Of a stretch of DNA of 64,000 nt, positions 1-11,072 are shown one piece after another (the stretch's first letter is position 1; each line of letters begins with the position of its first letter). The stretch covers positions 463,818-527,817 of the forward strand of contig NZ_VCNG01000004.1 of the NCBI RefSeq assembly GCF_006227205.1. Direction: 5' to 3'. The notes beneath the pieces were generated by a model. It saw nothing but the letters and a program-made list of their open reading frames with translations. It had not been told where the DNA came from and did not search any database. Source of the stretch: Pseudomonas sp. ICMP22404 (GTDB taxonomy: Bacteria; Pseudomonadota; Gammaproteobacteria; Pseudomonadales; Pseudomonadaceae). The position numbers and the translations under genes were made by a program.

Positions 1-330
1 CACCTTGGCCCAGCTGACGCTGACGTCATGGGGCAGGTTGATGTTGGCCCCCATGACCCAGGCCTTCATCGAACGCTCGACCTGGGTGTCGAAATGCACC
101 ACCTGGCCGCAGGCGTGCACGCCGGCATCGGTGCGCCCGGCGCAGTGCAGCGCCACCGGTGAATCGGCGACTTTGGACAGCGCGTTTTCAAGGGTTTCCT
201 GCACGGTCGCAACGCCAGAGGCCTGGCGCTGCCAGCCGCGATAACGCGAGCCTTTGTATTCAACGCCCAGGGCGATCCGGAAAAAGCCGTCAGCCGCCAT
301 TTCGGCAGCCGGGTTGTCTATGTTTGCCAA
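1..330 (-). CDS. truA: tRNA pseudouridine(38-40) synthase TruA, N-terminal part (cut by window edge)
   Basis: This is the amino-terminal third of TruA, which isomerises uridines 38-40 in the anticodon arm of many tRNAs. The translation holds the family signature [15 protein letters not shown] and the catalytic segment [11 protein letters not shown], in which the Asp of RTDAGV is the nucleophile. The gene runs off the left edge. The start is uncertain: a TTG at 330 gives a product beginning [10 protein letters not shown], while the ATG at 300 gives [12 protein letters not shown]. Neither has a strong ribosome binding site. The product assignment is secure; the start is not. Confidence 0.9.
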   Translation of the reverse strand, partial: MANIDNPAAEMAADGFFRIALGVEYKGSRYRGWQRQASGVATVQETLENALSKVADSPVALHCAGRTDAGVHACGQVVHFDTQVERSMKAWVMGANINLPHDVSVSWAKV

Positions 331-430
331 GGAATTACAGCCTGCTGAGGTACGCAAAGGCGGGCATTATAAGGCCGGCGGGGTGGGATGCCAGTGCAAC
401 CGTTGATCCGGTGCCGGATGTGCTGGCCTT

Positions 431-503
431 ATCGCGAGCAGGCTCGCTCCCACAGGGATTTGCAGCGCTCACAAAACTTTGTGGGAGCGAGCCTGCTCGC
501 GAT
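431..503. repeat. REPIN: inverted pair of REP palindromes
   Basis: Two copies of the Pseudomonas REP sequence lie in inverted orientation, one starting ATCGCGAGCAGGCTCGCTCC at 431 and its complement ending at 503, separated by about 26 bp. This is the commonest intergenic element of the window. Confidence 0.9.
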
Positions 504-523
504 GAGGCCCACCTGAACGCCCC

Positions 524-552
524 AAACAAAAACGGCAGCCTCAATGGCTGCC
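524..552 (-). terminator. Intrinsic terminator of fimV
   Basis: Read on the minus strand, GGCAGCC, a five-base loop and GGCTGCC are followed by GTTTTTG, directly after the fimV stop codon. This is a good rho-independent terminator. Confidence 0.75.
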
Positions 553-573
553 GCTCCTGTCACTGCGAACATC

Positions 574-3180
574 TCACGCCAGGCGCGCCAGCATCTCCTG
601 CGCTTCGCTCTTCTGGGTGGCATCGCCTTCGCTGAGGACTTCGCCGAGGATATCCCGGGCACCATCATGGTCGCCCATGTCGATGTAGGCCTGGGCCAGG
701 TCGAGCTTGGTGGCTACTTCATCGGTGCCGCTGAGGAAGTCGAAGTCCGGCTCATCTTCGACACCGGCCAGGGCGTCTTCCGCCGTGAAAGTTGGCTGGC
801 CCAGGCTGTCGGACAAGCGATCCAGTTCAGCGTTGACATCGTCCAGCTCGGACTCGAAGGCATCCTTCGGCGCGTCCATTTCGTCGGCCAGGGACAGATC
901 GAAATCCGCTGGCAGTTCGAGATCGTCGGCCGGGGTGTCGAGCAAGGCTGGCGCCTCGGCCGCAGGCTCGTCCAGGCCCTTGAGATCGTCGCCCAGGTCC
1001 AGCAGGAAATCCTCGTCGTCCAGGGCTGGGGCCGGCGCATCGGCGCCCAGGTCCAGGTCGAACTCCGACAGATCGTCCAGGCTTTCGTTGGCTTCAGTCT
1101 GTTGCTTGAGCACCGATTCGAAGCTCAGATCGTCGTCCATCGGGAAAGCATCCAGCTCCGGTACCGGCTCAGGTGTCGGCGCCGCTGGTGTGTTTTCCAG
1201 GTCATCCAGGCTCAGATCGAAGGCATTGTCCAGCTCTTCATTGGTTGCCGGCGTTTCTTCCAGCAGCTCCTTGACATACTGGGCGTCCAGCTCGGCAGCC
1301 ACCGCCGCCGCGGCCAGACCGGCGCTGGTGGCAACCACCATGGCCGGGAAGCGGCTCTTGAGTTGCTCGACCTGGGCGAAGTTTTCACCATTGGCCACCA
1401 ACTGGCGTTCCTGGGCGACAAACGCGTCGCGGTCGCCCTGCAGACCATAGACTTCCATCAACTTCAGACGCAGGTCGCTGCGCTGTGGCTCAGCCTTGAT
1501 GCCTTGCTCGAGCTGATCGGCAGCCTGGTTCAAGCGACCGCGATCGATGTGGGCCTGAGCCTGGTCCAGCACGTCGTCGAAACGATCGGCAGCGGGGGCG
1601 ACCAAGGGCGCGGCGATAGGTGGCGAGACCACCACCGGCGCGACCACAGGGGCCGGCTGGGGAATGGGCTTGGGCGCCGGCGCAGGAGCTGGCTTAGGGT
1701 CGAGCTTGACGCTTGGCGCGGGTACTTCAATGCCCTCGAAGCTGCTCGGGGGCAGATCGAGCTCCGGGGAGAAGTCGGCCTCCTCCTCGAGGGCTCGGGC
1801 CATGCGCAGATGTTTCTCGGCTTCTTGCTGGGCCTTGCGGCGGCGGGCCAGCAACAGCAGCAGTAACAGCAGGACCAACGCACCACCACCGATCAAGCCG
1901 AGCAGGATCGGGTTGGTCAGCAGGTCGTTGTATTTTTGTTCGCTGGGTACCGCCGGGGCCTCGGCCGGAGCAGCCGGTGGCGTCGCCTCGGGCGTCGCTT
2001 CGGGAGCGGCTTGCGGTGCTGGTGCCGGTGCCGGAACCTGCGCCGAGGGTGCGGGCGTCAACTGCGCCGACATCGCCGGCGGCACTTCGTTGGCTGGCGG
2101 AACCGCGGCCCCTTCGGCCTGCATCTTCGCCAGTTGATTATTCTTCAGCTCGATCAGGCGCTGCAGCTTATCCAACTGGCTCTGCAGATCCGCCATGCGG
2201 CTTTTCAGCTCTTCATTGTCACGACGAGCCGAGTCGAGGCTTTCCTGGGTGACCGCGAGCTTGTTGCTCAGGGCCTGGGCATCGCCGGCAGCCCCCTTGC
2301 CTTTGCCCTTGCCTGCCTTCGCAGACTCCGCCGTCACCAGGCTCAGGTTATCGCGGCCAGCGGTCTGTGCCGGTGCGGCTTCACTCTGACCACGCTTGGT
2401 CGCGTCCAGTTGCTGCCGGCCACCAGGTGCCGCGGTCGCACGGCCTTGGCGTCCCTGGCGCCAGGCGGCGTTCTGCGCAGCCACTTCGGCAATGGCCTGG
2501 GGTTGCGGCAACGCAGTGCTTTGCACCGGATCCGGCATGCGCAGGACCTGGCCGGTCTTGAGCAGGTTGATATTGCCGTTGATGAAAGCGTGCGGGTTCA
2601 ACGCCTGGATCGCCAGCATGGTTTGCTGGACCGACCCACCGTTGCGGGCCTTGGCGGCGATTTCCCAGAGGGTATCGCGCGGCGTGGTGGTGTACTGGGA
2701 CGACTTGGTGGCGCCAGTGACCGGCGTCGACACTACCTGGGGCGGTTTCGGTCGGGCAGCCTCGGCAGCCTGGGGCGAGAACTTGGACGGGTCGAGCAAC
2801 ACGCTGTAGTCACGCAGCAGGCGGCCGTTGGGCCACATCACCTGCACGAGGAACTTGACCAGCGGCTCGGACAGCGGCCGACTGGAGGTCACCCGCAGGA
2901 CGCTCTTGCCATTGGCGTTGATCACCGGGGTGAACGTCAGGTCATTGAGAAACGCCTGGCGGTCGACGCCGGCTTTGGCGAAATCTTCAGGCGAGGCCAG
3001 GCTCGGCACGACTTCGGCGGCGGTCAGTTGCTGGACATCGAGCAGCTCGATCTCCGCGACCAGAGGCTGGTTCGGCGTCGACTTCAGGGTCAATTCCCCG
3101 AGCCCGAGCGCTTGCGCCATACCGGAGGACAGCGCCGAGGCGGCCGCTATTGCTAACACCAGTTTGCGAACTTGAACCAT
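574..3180 (-). CDS. fimV: Polar scaffold / peptidoglycan-binding protein FimV
   Basis: An 868-residue FimV homologue. In Pseudomonas FimV is an inner-membrane polar hub needed for type IV pilus twitching, with a periplasmic LysM part and a cytoplasmic TPR part. In order the sequence shows a signal-like N-terminus ending near ALGLG, the FimV N-terminal domain, a LysM motif at about residues 162-217, a coiled coil at about 308-358, a Pro/Ala-rich linker, one membrane helix at about 424-444, a long acidic Asp/Glu/Leu-rich region with TPR-like segments, and the conserved FimV C-terminal motif (KLDLAQAYIDMGD). The ATG at 3180 was chosen because a GGAAGAGG ribosome binding site precedes it; an upstream extension to 3276 has no such support. 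An Asd-like gene lies upstream on the same strand. Confidence 0.95.
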   Translation of the reverse strand: MVQVRKLVLAIAAASALSSGMAQALGLGELTLKSTPNQPLVAEIELLDVQQLTAAEVVPSLASPEDFAKAGVDRQAFLNDLTFTPVINANGKSVLRVTSSRPLSEPLVKFLVQVMWPNGRLLRDYSVLLDPSKFSPQAAEAARPKPPQVVSTPVTGATKSSQYTTTPRDTLWEIAAKARNGGSVQQTMLAIQALNPHAFINGNINLLKTGQVLRMPDPVQSTALPQPQAIAEVAAQNAAWRQGRQGRATAAPGGRQQLDATKRGQSEAAPAQTAGRDNLSLVTAESAKAGKGKGKGAAGDAQALSNKLAVTQESLDSARRDNEELKSRMADLQSQLDKLQRLIELKNNQLAKMQAEGAAVPPANEVPPAMSAQLTPAPSAQVPAPAPAPQAAPEATPEATPPAAPAEAPAVPSEQKYNDLLTNPILLGLIGGGALVLLLLLLLLARRRKAQQEAEKHLRMARALEEEADFSPELDLPPSSFEGIEVPAPSVKLDPKPAPAPAPKPIPQPAPVVAPVVVSPPIAAPLVAPAADRFDDVLDQAQAHIDRGRLNQAADQLEQGIKAEPQRSDLRLKLMEVYGLQGDRDAFVAQERQLVANGENFAQVEQLKSRFPAMVVATSAGLAAAAVAAELDAQYVKELLEETPATNEELDNAFDLSLDDLENTPAAPTPEPVPELDAFPMDDDLSFESVLKQQTEANESLDDLSEFDLDLGADAPAPALDDEDFLLDLGDDLKGLDEPAAEAPALLDTPADDLELPADFDLSLADEMDAPKDAFESELDDVNAELDRLSDSLGQPTFTAEDALAGVEDEPDFDFLSGTDEVATKLDLAQAYIDMGDHDGARDILGEVLSEGDATQKSEAQEMLARLA

Positions 3181-3390
3181 AGCCTCTTCCTTTGTTTGAA
3201 CATTCCTCGGCCAGCGAGAAGGTATTGATGTCGCTGCCGCAAGGCATTTCGCGCCCCCCCAAAACGACGGGTGCACGATCGTTTCTACTCATGCCCGGGA
3301 ACGTCCCCAGCGGGAGATTTTCGCCTTCAGCGTCCAGGCCAAGCATAGCGCCCGCCTAGAATCATTCGACAAATTGTTGCCAAGTATCTT

Positions 3391-4401
3391 TTACAGCAGG
3401 TCTTTTATCAACAACTCCGCCACCTGCACTGCGTTGAGCGCCGCGCCCTTGCGCACGTTATCCGTCGTCAGCCACATATTCAGTTCCGTCGGATCGTCGA
3501 TACCGCCGCGCACACGCCCTACATAAACCACATCCTGCCCCACCGCATCGCCAACCGGCGTCGGGTAGTCGCCCTCCTCCACCAGTTCGATGCCGGGGGC
3601 CGCTTCCAGGGCCGCGTTGACTTTCTTCAGGTCGACGGCGTTCGCAGACTGCACGGTCACGCTAAAGCTATCGCCAAAAAACACCGGGGCTTGAATGCAA
3701 GTGACGGAAATCTTTAACAAAGGTTGATCCAGCACCTGGCGCAACTCACGCACCAGGCGTTTTTCCAGCGGTGTATGGCCCTGTTCGTCCGGGGTACCGA
3801 CCTGGGCCAACAGGTTGAACGCCATCTGCCGGTCGAAGAAGGTCGGCTCCAGTGGACGGGCGTTGAGCAACTCGGCGGTCTGGCGCGCCAACTCGCTCAC
3901 GGCGACTCGACCCTGGGCCGACACGGCGAGGCTGGCGGTCAGGCTGATGCGCTGTAGATCCAGGCATCCGCGCAACGGGGCCAGCGCCACGGCCAGTGCG
4001 GTGGCCGATGCACTCGGGCTGCTGACCTGGAACGGCTTGCCGAGGCCCGCCAGCACCTGGGCGTTGGCTTCCGGCACGATCTGCGGTGCCTGTTCCGGCG
4101 GCAGGGCACCGGACAGGTCGATGAGCGCGCAACCGGCGGCCGTGGCACGCGGGGCGAAGCTCAGGGTCACCGCCGGACCGGCCGCGAAAAATACCAATTG
4201 CACTTTGCTGAAATCGAACTCGTCGACTTCTCGTACCCGCACGTTTTTGTTGCGGAACATCACCGAACTGCCTGCCGACTCACTGCTGGCCAGCAGGTGC
4301 AGGTTGCCAACGGGAAAATCCCGCTCTTCGAGGATCTGGATGAGGGTTTCGCCGACCGTACCGGTGGCGCCGATCACGGCGATGTCAAAGGACTGGCTCA
4401 T
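3391..4401 (-). CDS. usg: Asd paralogue (USG-1 type) lacking the catalytic cysteine
   Basis: A 336-residue member of the aspartate-semialdehyde dehydrogenase fold family. It has the N-terminal NADP-binding motif GATGTVG (residues 11-17) and the C-terminal segment DNVRKGAALNA typical of the family. The residue matching the catalytic Cys of Asd is Ser130, in SSPSASATA. The P. aeruginosa USG-1 homologue, as I recall it, keeps a Cys there (SSPC). It lies between asd and fimV, as in other pseudomonads, with a CGAGGTAG ribosome binding site. Dehydrogenase activity is unlikely without the cysteine; the real role is unknown. The family call is firm. Confidence 0.88.
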   Translation of the reverse strand: MSQSFDIAVIGATGTVGETLIQILEERDFPVGNLHLLASSESAGSSVMFRNKNVRVREVDEFDFSKVQLVFFAAGPAVTLSFAPRATAAGCALIDLSGALPPEQAPQIVPEANAQVLAGLGKPFQVSSPSASATALAVALAPLRGCLDLQRISLTASLAVSAQGRVAVSELARQTAELLNARPLEPTFFDRQMAFNLLAQVGTPDEQGHTPLEKRLVRELRQVLDQPLLKISVTCIQAPVFFGDSFSVTVQSANAVDLKKVNAALEAAPGIELVEEGDYPTPVGDAVGQDVVYVGRVRGGIDDPTELNMWLTTDNVRKGAALNAVQVAELLIKDLL

Positions 4402-4499
4402 GGGGTCTACCTCGGGTAATGCGTGGGGAGCGGCACTTTACCGGGTGGCTGGTATGCAGGCAATTGGCGGGGAGTTCTTGCGCTGACTGCATCAACCAA

Positions 4500-4588
4500 A
4501 TCGCGGGCAAGCCTTGCTCCCACAAGCCCGGTGCTCATTGAAGACCCACTGTGAGAGTTTCATTGTGGGAGCATAGCTTGCTCGCGAT
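4500..4588. repeat. Degenerate REP pair
   Basis: Two diverged REP palindromes in inverted orientation (4500-4524 and 4565-4588) lie between the asd terminator and usg. Confidence 0.7.
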
Positions 4589-4617
4589 GGCGATCTCATT
4601 GCCGATGCAACACCCAT

Positions 4618-4650
4618 AAAAAAACCCGCACCTCTCGCAAGGCACGGGTT
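4618..4650 (-). terminator. Intrinsic terminator of asd
   Basis: On the minus strand AACCCGTGCC pairs with GGTGCGGGTT and is followed by a run of seven T. It lies just past the asd stop codon and separates asd from usg. Confidence 0.85.
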
Positions 4651-4668
4651 CTTTCACAGCAGCAAGGA

Positions 4669-5781
4669 TCAACGCTCGAGCAAGATCCGCAGCATGCGAC
4701 GCAGCGGTTCGGCCGCGCCCCACAGCAGTTGGTCGCCGACGGTGAAGGCACCGACGAATTGCGAGCCCATGTTCAGCTTGCGCAGGCGTCCCACCGGCAC
4801 GTTCAGGGTGCCGGTGACCTTGGTCGGGCTCAGCTCCTGCATGCTGGTTTCGCGGTTGTTCGGCACCAGCTTGACCCAAGGATTGTGCTGGCTGATCAAC
4901 CCTTCGATGTCGGCGATCGGCACGTCCTTGTTCAGCTTGATGGTCAGCGCCTGGCTGTGGCAGCGCATGGCGCCGATGCGCACGCAAATGCCGTCCACCG
5001 GGATCGGGCTCTTGAAGCGACCGAGGATCTTGTTGGTTTCGGCCTGGGCCTTCCACTCTTCGCGGCTCTGACCGTTCGGCAGCTCCTTGTCGATCCAAGG
5101 AATCAGGCTGCCGGCCAGCGGCACACCGAAGTTCTCGGTCGGGTAGGCATCGCTGCGCATCGCCTCGGCGACCTTGCGGTCGATGTCCAGGATGGCGCTG
5201 GCCGGGTTGGCCAGGTCATCGGCGACGGCGGCGTGGGTCGCGCCCATCTGCTTGATCAGCTCACGCATGTTCTGCGCGCCGGCACCGGAAGCCGCCTGAT
5301 AGGTCATGGCGCTCATCCACTCCACCAGACCGGCTTCGAACAGACCGCCCAGGCCCATCAGCATCAGGCTGACGGTGCAGTTGCCGCCGATGTAGTTCTT
5401 GGTGCCGGCGTCCAATTGCTGGTCGATGACCTTGCGGTTGACCGGGTCGAGGATGATCACCGCGTCGTCCTGCATGCGCAGGCTGGAAGCAGCGTCGATC
5501 CAGTAGCCCTGCCAACCGGCCTCGCGCAGTTTCGGGAAGACTTCGCTGGTGTAGTCGCCGCCCTGGCACGTCAGGATCACATCGAGGGTCTTGAGCTCTT
5601 CAATGCTGTAGGCATCCTTGAGCGCACCGGTGTCCTTGCCCACGGACGGGCCCTGGCCACCGACATTGGAAGTGGTGAAGAACACCGGCTCGATGAGATC
5701 GAAATCCTGCTCTTCCAGCATTCGCTGCATGAGCACGGAACCGACCATGCCCCGCCAACCGATCAGACCTACACGTTTCAT
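4669..5781 (-). CDS. asd: Aspartate-semialdehyde dehydrogenase
   Basis: A 370-residue Asd, the cytoplasmic enzyme that reduces aspartyl phosphate to aspartate semialdehyde for Lys/diaminopimelate, Thr and Met synthesis. Visible are the N-terminal motif [14 protein letters not shown], the active-site segment [17 protein letters not shown] with the catalytic Cys, and the subunit-contact segment [12 protein letters not shown]. The start at 5781 ([11 protein letters not shown]) has AGGTG about nine bases upstream; ten extra upstream codons are not family-like. Length equals that of P. aeruginosa Asd. leuB lies just upstream on the same strand, with about 54 bp between them. Confidence 0.98.
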   Translation of the reverse strand: MKRVGLIGWRGMVGSVLMQRMLEEQDFDLIEPVFFTTSNVGGQGPSVGKDTGALKDAYSIEELKTLDVILTCQGGDYTSEVFPKLREAGWQGYWIDAASSLRMQDDAVIILDPVNRKVIDQQLDAGTKNYIGGNCTVSLMLMGLGGLFEAGLVEWMSAMTYQAASGAGAQNMRELIKQMGATHAAVADDLANPASAILDIDRKVAEAMRSDAYPTENFGVPLAGSLIPWIDKELPNGQSREEWKAQAETNKILGRFKSPIPVDGICVRIGAMRCHSQALTIKLNKDVPIADIEGLISQHNPWVKLVPNNRETSMQELSPTKVTGTLNVPVGRLRKLNMGSQFVGAFTVGDQLLWGAAEPLRRMLRILLER

Positions 5782-5835
5782 CGCAACTGCACCTATACAA
5801 AAGTGGGCCACCGTCGAAGCGGTGGACCGGAGAGA

Positions 5836-6918
<1,083 letters not shown>

Positions 6919-6979
6919 GCTTTCCTCGTTTGTTGTACCGGCGCGCCAGGTTTTCTACTTCCGGGCACCAGGAAAAATG

Positions 6980-7744
6980 CTATCGCTCGGCCCACAGCAC
7001 CAGTACATCCGTACTGAAAGAACCATCGGCCTCAATTTCGAAATATTCACGCACTTCATCGCCCATCGCGCGTTGCAGCTCGAGAATCGCACCACGCATC
7101 ACCTCGGGTGTGCGCATGCGCTCGACCCAGGAGTGGTATTCCAGGCGCAAGCGTTGGCGAGAGGTGCTGCTCACCTGCAGCCCCGCTTCGCTGACCTGGC
7201 GCAGCCACTCGGCGGCCGAATAGTCACGCACATGGCTGGTGTCGCGCAGTACTTCGACGCTTTGCAGGTAGGTATCCAGCAACGGCGTGCCGGGCGACAG
7301 GATATCAATGAACGCCATCACCCCACCCGGCTTGAGCACGCGGCGCACTTCGCGCAACGCCAAACCCAGGTCGCTCCAATGATGCGCCGAATAGCGGCTG
7401 AACACGAAGTCGAACTCGCCATCGGCGAACGGCAAGCGCTCGGCGGCACCGCACACCGTGGCGATGTTACCCAAGCCACGCCCCACTGCCGCCGTGGCCA
7501 CCACGTCCAGCATCTGCTGGGACAGGTCATAGGCCACCACTTCACCGGCCAATGGCGCCACGTGAAAACTCACGTGGCCGGCGCCGCATCCCAGGTCCAG
7601 CACACGGGCATTGTCCTTCCCCGCCAGTGCCGCCTGCAGCAGCGCGAACTCGGCGCCCTGGGCGTGCACGGCACTGCTCAGATAGGCCGAGGCCTGTTCA
7701 CCGAATTGCTTTTGTACAACCTGACTGTGGGCGGTGCTGGTCAT
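6980..7744 (-). CDS. Class I SAM-dependent methyltransferase
   Basis: A 254-residue methyltransferase of the UbiE/BioC-like class. SAM-binding motif I is LDLGCGAGHVSFH, with the acidic motif II (VVAYDLSQQML) following. The segment FDFVFSRYSAHHW and the post-motif EVRRVLKPGGVMAFID are typical. A strong AAGGAC site precedes the ATG. The gene sits between leuD and leuB, a position conserved in Pseudomonas, but it has no known step in leucine synthesis. Its substrate cannot be told from sequence. Confidence 0.9.
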   Translation of the reverse strand: MTSTAHSQVVQKQFGEQASAYLSSAVHAQGAEFALLQAALAGKDNARVLDLGCGAGHVSFHVAPLAGEVVAYDLSQQMLDVVATAAVGRGLGNIATVCGAAERLPFADGEFDFVFSRYSAHHWSDLGLALREVRRVLKPGGVMAFIDILSPGTPLLDTYLQSVEVLRDTSHVRDYSAAEWLRQVSEAGLQVSSTSRQRLRLEYHSWVERMRTPEVMRGAILELQRAMGDEVREYFEIEADGSFSTDVLVLWAER

Positions 7745-7783
7745 GGGATGTCCTTAGGGTGTTGTAGTGCCTGGGCTGGCCTC

Positions 7784-7857
7784 TTCGCGAGCGGGCTCGC
7801 TCCCACAGGGTTTTGGGTACACCGCAAATCCAATGTGGGAGCGAGCCTGCTCGCGAT
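7784..7857. repeat. REPIN: inverted pair of REP palindromes
   Basis: REP copies at 7784-7807 and 7835-7857 in inverted orientation fill the gap between leuD and the methyltransferase gene. They may act as a stabilising or attenuating structure within the leu transcript. Confidence 0.9.
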
Positions 7858-7881
7858 AACGTTGTCACGCCTTACGCGAAA

Positions 7882-8526
7882 TCAAGCATCGCGAAACAAC
7901 CAAGGCTGGCTCGCCCGATGCTTCGCTTCGAACGCGGCAATCGCCTCGCTGTCCTGCAGGGTCAAACCGATGTCGTCCAGCCCGTTGAGCAGGCAATGTT
8001 TGCGAAACGCATCGATCTCGAAGCTCAACACCTTGCCGTCGGGACGGGTCACGGTCTGGGCTGCGAGGTCGATCTGCAACTGGTAGCCCGGGTTGGCCTC
8101 GACCTGCTGGAACAGCTCGTCCACTTCAGCATCGCTGAGGATGATCGGCAGCAAACCGTTCTTGAAGCTGTTGTTGAAGAAGATGTCGGCGTAGCTCGGC
8201 GCGATGATGCTGCGGAAGCCGTACTCTTCAAGAGCCCATGGCGCGTGTTCGCGGCTCGAACCGCAACCGAAGTTCTCCCGGGCCAGCAACACGCTGGCGC
8301 CCTGGTAGCGCTCGGCGTTGAGCACGAAGTCCTTGTTCAGCGGCCGCTTGGAGTTGTCCTGGTAGGGCTGGCCCACATCCAGGTAACGCCATTCGTCGAA
8401 CAGGTTCGGACCGAAGCCGGTGCGCTTGATGGACTTCAGGAATTGCTTGGGAATGATCTGGTCGGTGTCGACGTTGGCACGATCCAGAGGCGCGACAAGA
8501 CCAGTGTGCTGGGTAAAAGCTTTCAT
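7882..8526 (-). CDS. leuD: 3-isopropylmalate dehydratase small subunit
   Basis: A 214-residue LeuD, the swivelling subunit of isopropylmalate isomerase, which converts 2- to 3-isopropylmalate together with LeuC. It shows the N-terminal [20 protein letters not shown] and the substrate-loop segment [21 protein letters not shown] precedes the ATG. It starts 13 bp after leuC ends, so the two subunits are surely co-transcribed. Confidence 0.98.
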   Translation of the reverse strand: MKAFTQHTGLVAPLDRANVDTDQIIPKQFLKSIKRTGFGPNLFDEWRYLDVGQPYQDNSKRPLNKDFVLNAERYQGASVLLARENFGCGSSREHAPWALEEYGFRSIIAPSYADIFFNNSFKNGLLPIILSDAEVDELFQQVEANPGYQLQIDLAAQTVTRPDGKVLSFEIDAFRKHCLLNGLDDIGLTLQDSEAIAAFEAKHRASQPWLFRDA

Positions 8527-8539
8527 GCTGCGCTCTCCT

Positions 8540-9958
8540 TCAGATCAATTCACGAACGTCGACGAAACGGCCGTTGACGGCAGCCGCCGCGGCCATGGCC
8601 GGGCTGACCAGGTGGGTACGCCCACCAGCGCCCTGACGGCCTTCGAAGTTACGGTTGGAGGTGGAGGCGCAATGCTCGCCCGACTCCAGGCGGTCCGGGT
8701 TCATCGCCAGGCACATCGAGCACCCTGGCTCACGCCATTCGAAACCGGCTTCGATGAACACCTTGTCCAGCCCTTCCGCTTCGGCCTGGGCCTTCACCAG
8801 GCCCGAACCCGGTACCACGATGGCCTGTTTGATGGTCGAGGCGACCTTGCGGCCCTTGGCAATCACTGCTGCGGCGCGCAGGTCTTCGATCCGCGAGTTG
8901 GTGCAGGAACCGATGAACACGCGGTCGAGCTGAATGTCGGTGATCGCCTGGTTCGCGCTCAAGCCCATGTACTTCAAGGCGCGCACGATGGAGTCGCGCT
9001 TGACCAGGTCCATTTCCTTGGCCGGATCCGGCACCTTCTGATCCACCGCCAGGACCATCTCGGGCGAAGTGCCCCAGCTGACCTGCGGCTTGATCTGAGT
9101 GGCATCGAGCTCGACCACCGTGTCGAACCTGGCGTCGGCGTCCGACACCAGGTCTTTCCAGGCCTCTACCGCCAGGTCCCACTCGGCGCCTTTCGGGGCG
9201 AACGGACGACCCTTGACGTACTCGACGGTCTTTTCATCGGCAGCCACCAGGCCCACGCGGGCACCGGCTTCGATGGACATGTTGCAGATGGTCATGCGGC
9301 CTTCGACGGACAGGTCGCGGATCGCGCTGCCGGCGAACTCGATGGCATGGCCGTTACCGCCAGCGGTGCCGATCTTGCCGATCACAGCCAGGACGATGTC
9401 CTTGGCGGTCACGCCGAACGGCAGCTTGCCCTCGACGCGCACCAGCATGTTCTTCATTTTCTTGGCCACCAGGCACTGGGTGGCGAGCACATGCTCGACC
9501 TCGGAGGTGCCGATGCCGTGGGCCAAGGCACCAAAAGCGCCGTGGGTGGAGGTGTGGGAGTCGCCGCAGACCACGGTCATGCCGGGCAAGGTCGCGCCCT
9601 GCTCCGGGCCGATGACGTGGACGATGCCCTGGCGTACGTCGTTCATCTTGAATTCAACGATGCCGTATTCGTCACAGTTGTCATCGAGGGTCTGAACCTG
9701 CAAACGCGAAACCTGGTCGACAATGGCTTCGATACCGCCCTTGCGCTCCGGGGTGGTCGGCACGTTGTGGTCCGGGGTCGCGATGTTGGCATCGATCCGC
9801 CATGGCTTGCGCCCGGCCAGGCGCAGCCCTTCGAAGGCTTGTGGCGAGGTCACTTCGTGGATGATGTGACGGTCGATATAGATCAGCGCCGAGCCATCGT
9901 CGCGCTGCTTGACCAAATGCGAATCCCAGAGCTTGTCGTAGAGCGTTTTGCCGGCCAT
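8540..9958 (-). CDS. leuC: 3-isopropylmalate dehydratase large subunit
   Basis: A 472-residue LeuC of the aconitase superfamily, carrying the [4Fe-4S] cluster. Motifs are [30 protein letters not shown] and [18 protein letters not shown], which supply the three cluster cysteines. The start [14 protein letters not shown] at 9958 is preceded by GATGAGGAAC; five extra upstream codons are possible but lack support. It is the first gene of the leu cluster and is divergent from a LysR regulator gene across about 156 bp. Confidence 0.98.
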   Translation of the reverse strand: MAGKTLYDKLWDSHLVKQRDDGSALIYIDRHIIHEVTSPQAFEGLRLAGRKPWRIDANIATPDHNVPTTPERKGGIEAIVDQVSRLQVQTLDDNCDEYGIVEFKMNDVRQGIVHVIGPEQGATLPGMTVVCGDSHTSTHGAFGALAHGIGTSEVEHVLATQCLVAKKMKNMLVRVEGKLPFGVTAKDIVLAVIGKIGTAGGNGHAIEFAGSAIRDLSVEGRMTICNMSIEAGARVGLVAADEKTVEYVKGRPFAPKGAEWDLAVEAWKDLVSDADARFDTVVELDATQIKPQVSWGTSPEMVLAVDQKVPDPAKEMDLVKRDSIVRALKYMGLSANQAITDIQLDRVFIGSCTNSRIEDLRAAAVIAKGRKVASTIKQAIVVPGSGLVKAQAEAEGLDKVFIEAGFEWREPGCSMCLAMNPDRLESGEHCASTSNRNFEGRQGAGGRTHLVSPAMAAAAAVNGRFVDVRELI

Positions 9959-10114
9959 CAGACGGTTCCTCATCAGCTTGTTTCTATGCCCCGGGTCTTG
10001 AACGACTCAATAACCCTTTGGCTTGTGAGGCTGATGGTATGGGGCTACATTAAATAACTCAAATTCATAATTTTTATACTTTGCATAACCAACAGGAATT
10101 CGACAAAGACTGCC

Positions 10115-11005
10115 ATGGACCTCGCCAACCTCAACGCCTTTATCGCCATTGCCGAGACGGGCAGTTTCTCCGGCGCCGGTGAACGCCTGCACCTGACCCA
10201 GCCGGCCATCAGCAAGCGTATCGCCGGGCTGGAACAGCAGCTCAAAGTCCGCCTGTTCGATCGACTGGGGCGTGAAATCGGCCTGACCGAGGCGGGTCGG
10301 GCCCTGCTGCCACGGGCCTATCAGATCCTCAATGTGCTGGATGACACCCGTCGTGCCTTGACCAACCTGACCGGCGAAGTCACCGGCCGGCTGACGCTGG
10401 CCACCAGCCATCACATCGGCCTGCACCGCCTACCGCCTCTATTGAGGGAATTCACCCGACGTTATCCACAAGTGGCCCTGGACATTCAGTTCCTGGATTC
10501 GGAAGTGGCCTACGAAGAAATTCTTCACGGACGGGCGGAACTGGCGGTCATCACCCTCGCCCCCGAGCCGCATGCGCTGATGCGTGCCACGCCGGTGTGG
10601 GACGACCCCCTGGATTTCGTGGTGGCGCCGGAACATGCGCTGCTGGACAACCGCGCGGTCAGCCTGGCGGACATCGCCCTGCACCCCGCGGTTTTTCCAG
10701 GGGGCAACACGTTTACCCACCACATCGTCCGGCGCCTGTTCGAGGCCCAGGGCCTGACACCGAACATCGCCATGAGCACGAATTATCTGGAAACCATAAA
10801 GATGATGGTCTCCATCGGGCTGGCCTGGAGCGTCCTGCCGCGCACCATGCTCGACGATCAGGTGGCGCGCATCCCTTTGCCGGGCATACAGCTCAGTCGC
10901 CAGCTAGGCTATATCGTGCACACTGAACGGACGCTGTCGAATGCTGCGCGCGCTTTCATGTCCTTATTGGACGCACAAATCGATCTGCCAGGGACAAGGG
11001 CATAG
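10115..11005 (+). CDS. LysR-family transcriptional regulator, divergent from leuC
   Basis: A 296-residue LysR-type regulator. The N-terminal winged helix-turn-helix is clear (AIAETGSFSGAGERLHLTQPAISKRIAGLE), followed by the periplasmic-binding-like effector domain. It is transcribed away from leuC, the classical arrangement for a LysR protein acting on its neighbour, so control of leuCD is a reasonable inference, though not shown. A TATACT -10-like hexamer lies at 10075-10080. The ribosome binding site is weak. Confidence 0.93.
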   Translation: MDLANLNAFIAIAETGSFSGAGERLHLTQPAISKRIAGLEQQLKVRLFDRLGREIGLTEAGRALLPRAYQILNVLDDTRRALTNLTGEVTGRLTLATSHHIGLHRLPPLLREFTRRYPQVALDIQFLDSEVAYEEILHGRAELAVITLAPEPHALMRATPVWDDPLDFVVAPEHALLDNRAVSLADIALHPAVFPGGNTFTHHIVRRLFEAQGLTPNIAMSTNYLETIKMMVSIGLAWSVLPRTMLDDQVARIPLPGIQLSRQLGYIVHTERTLSNAARAFMSLLDAQIDLPGTRA

Positions 11006-11072
11006 GTTGTGCTACTCCTATAGAGCCGAAAATGCCTGCGCTTAACGCTCACTGCCCAAGGCTCGCTAGATA

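Noticed and set aside
1936..3156. Long open frame on the plus strand opposite fimV
   Set aside because: It is antisense to a clear fimV reading frame, low in complexity and rich in Arg and Gly as expected of an off-frame GC-rich strand, and has no ribosome binding site.
8420..10057. A 545-codon plus-strand open frame opposite leuC and leuD
   Set aside because: Antisense of conserved enzymes, no domain and no start signal.
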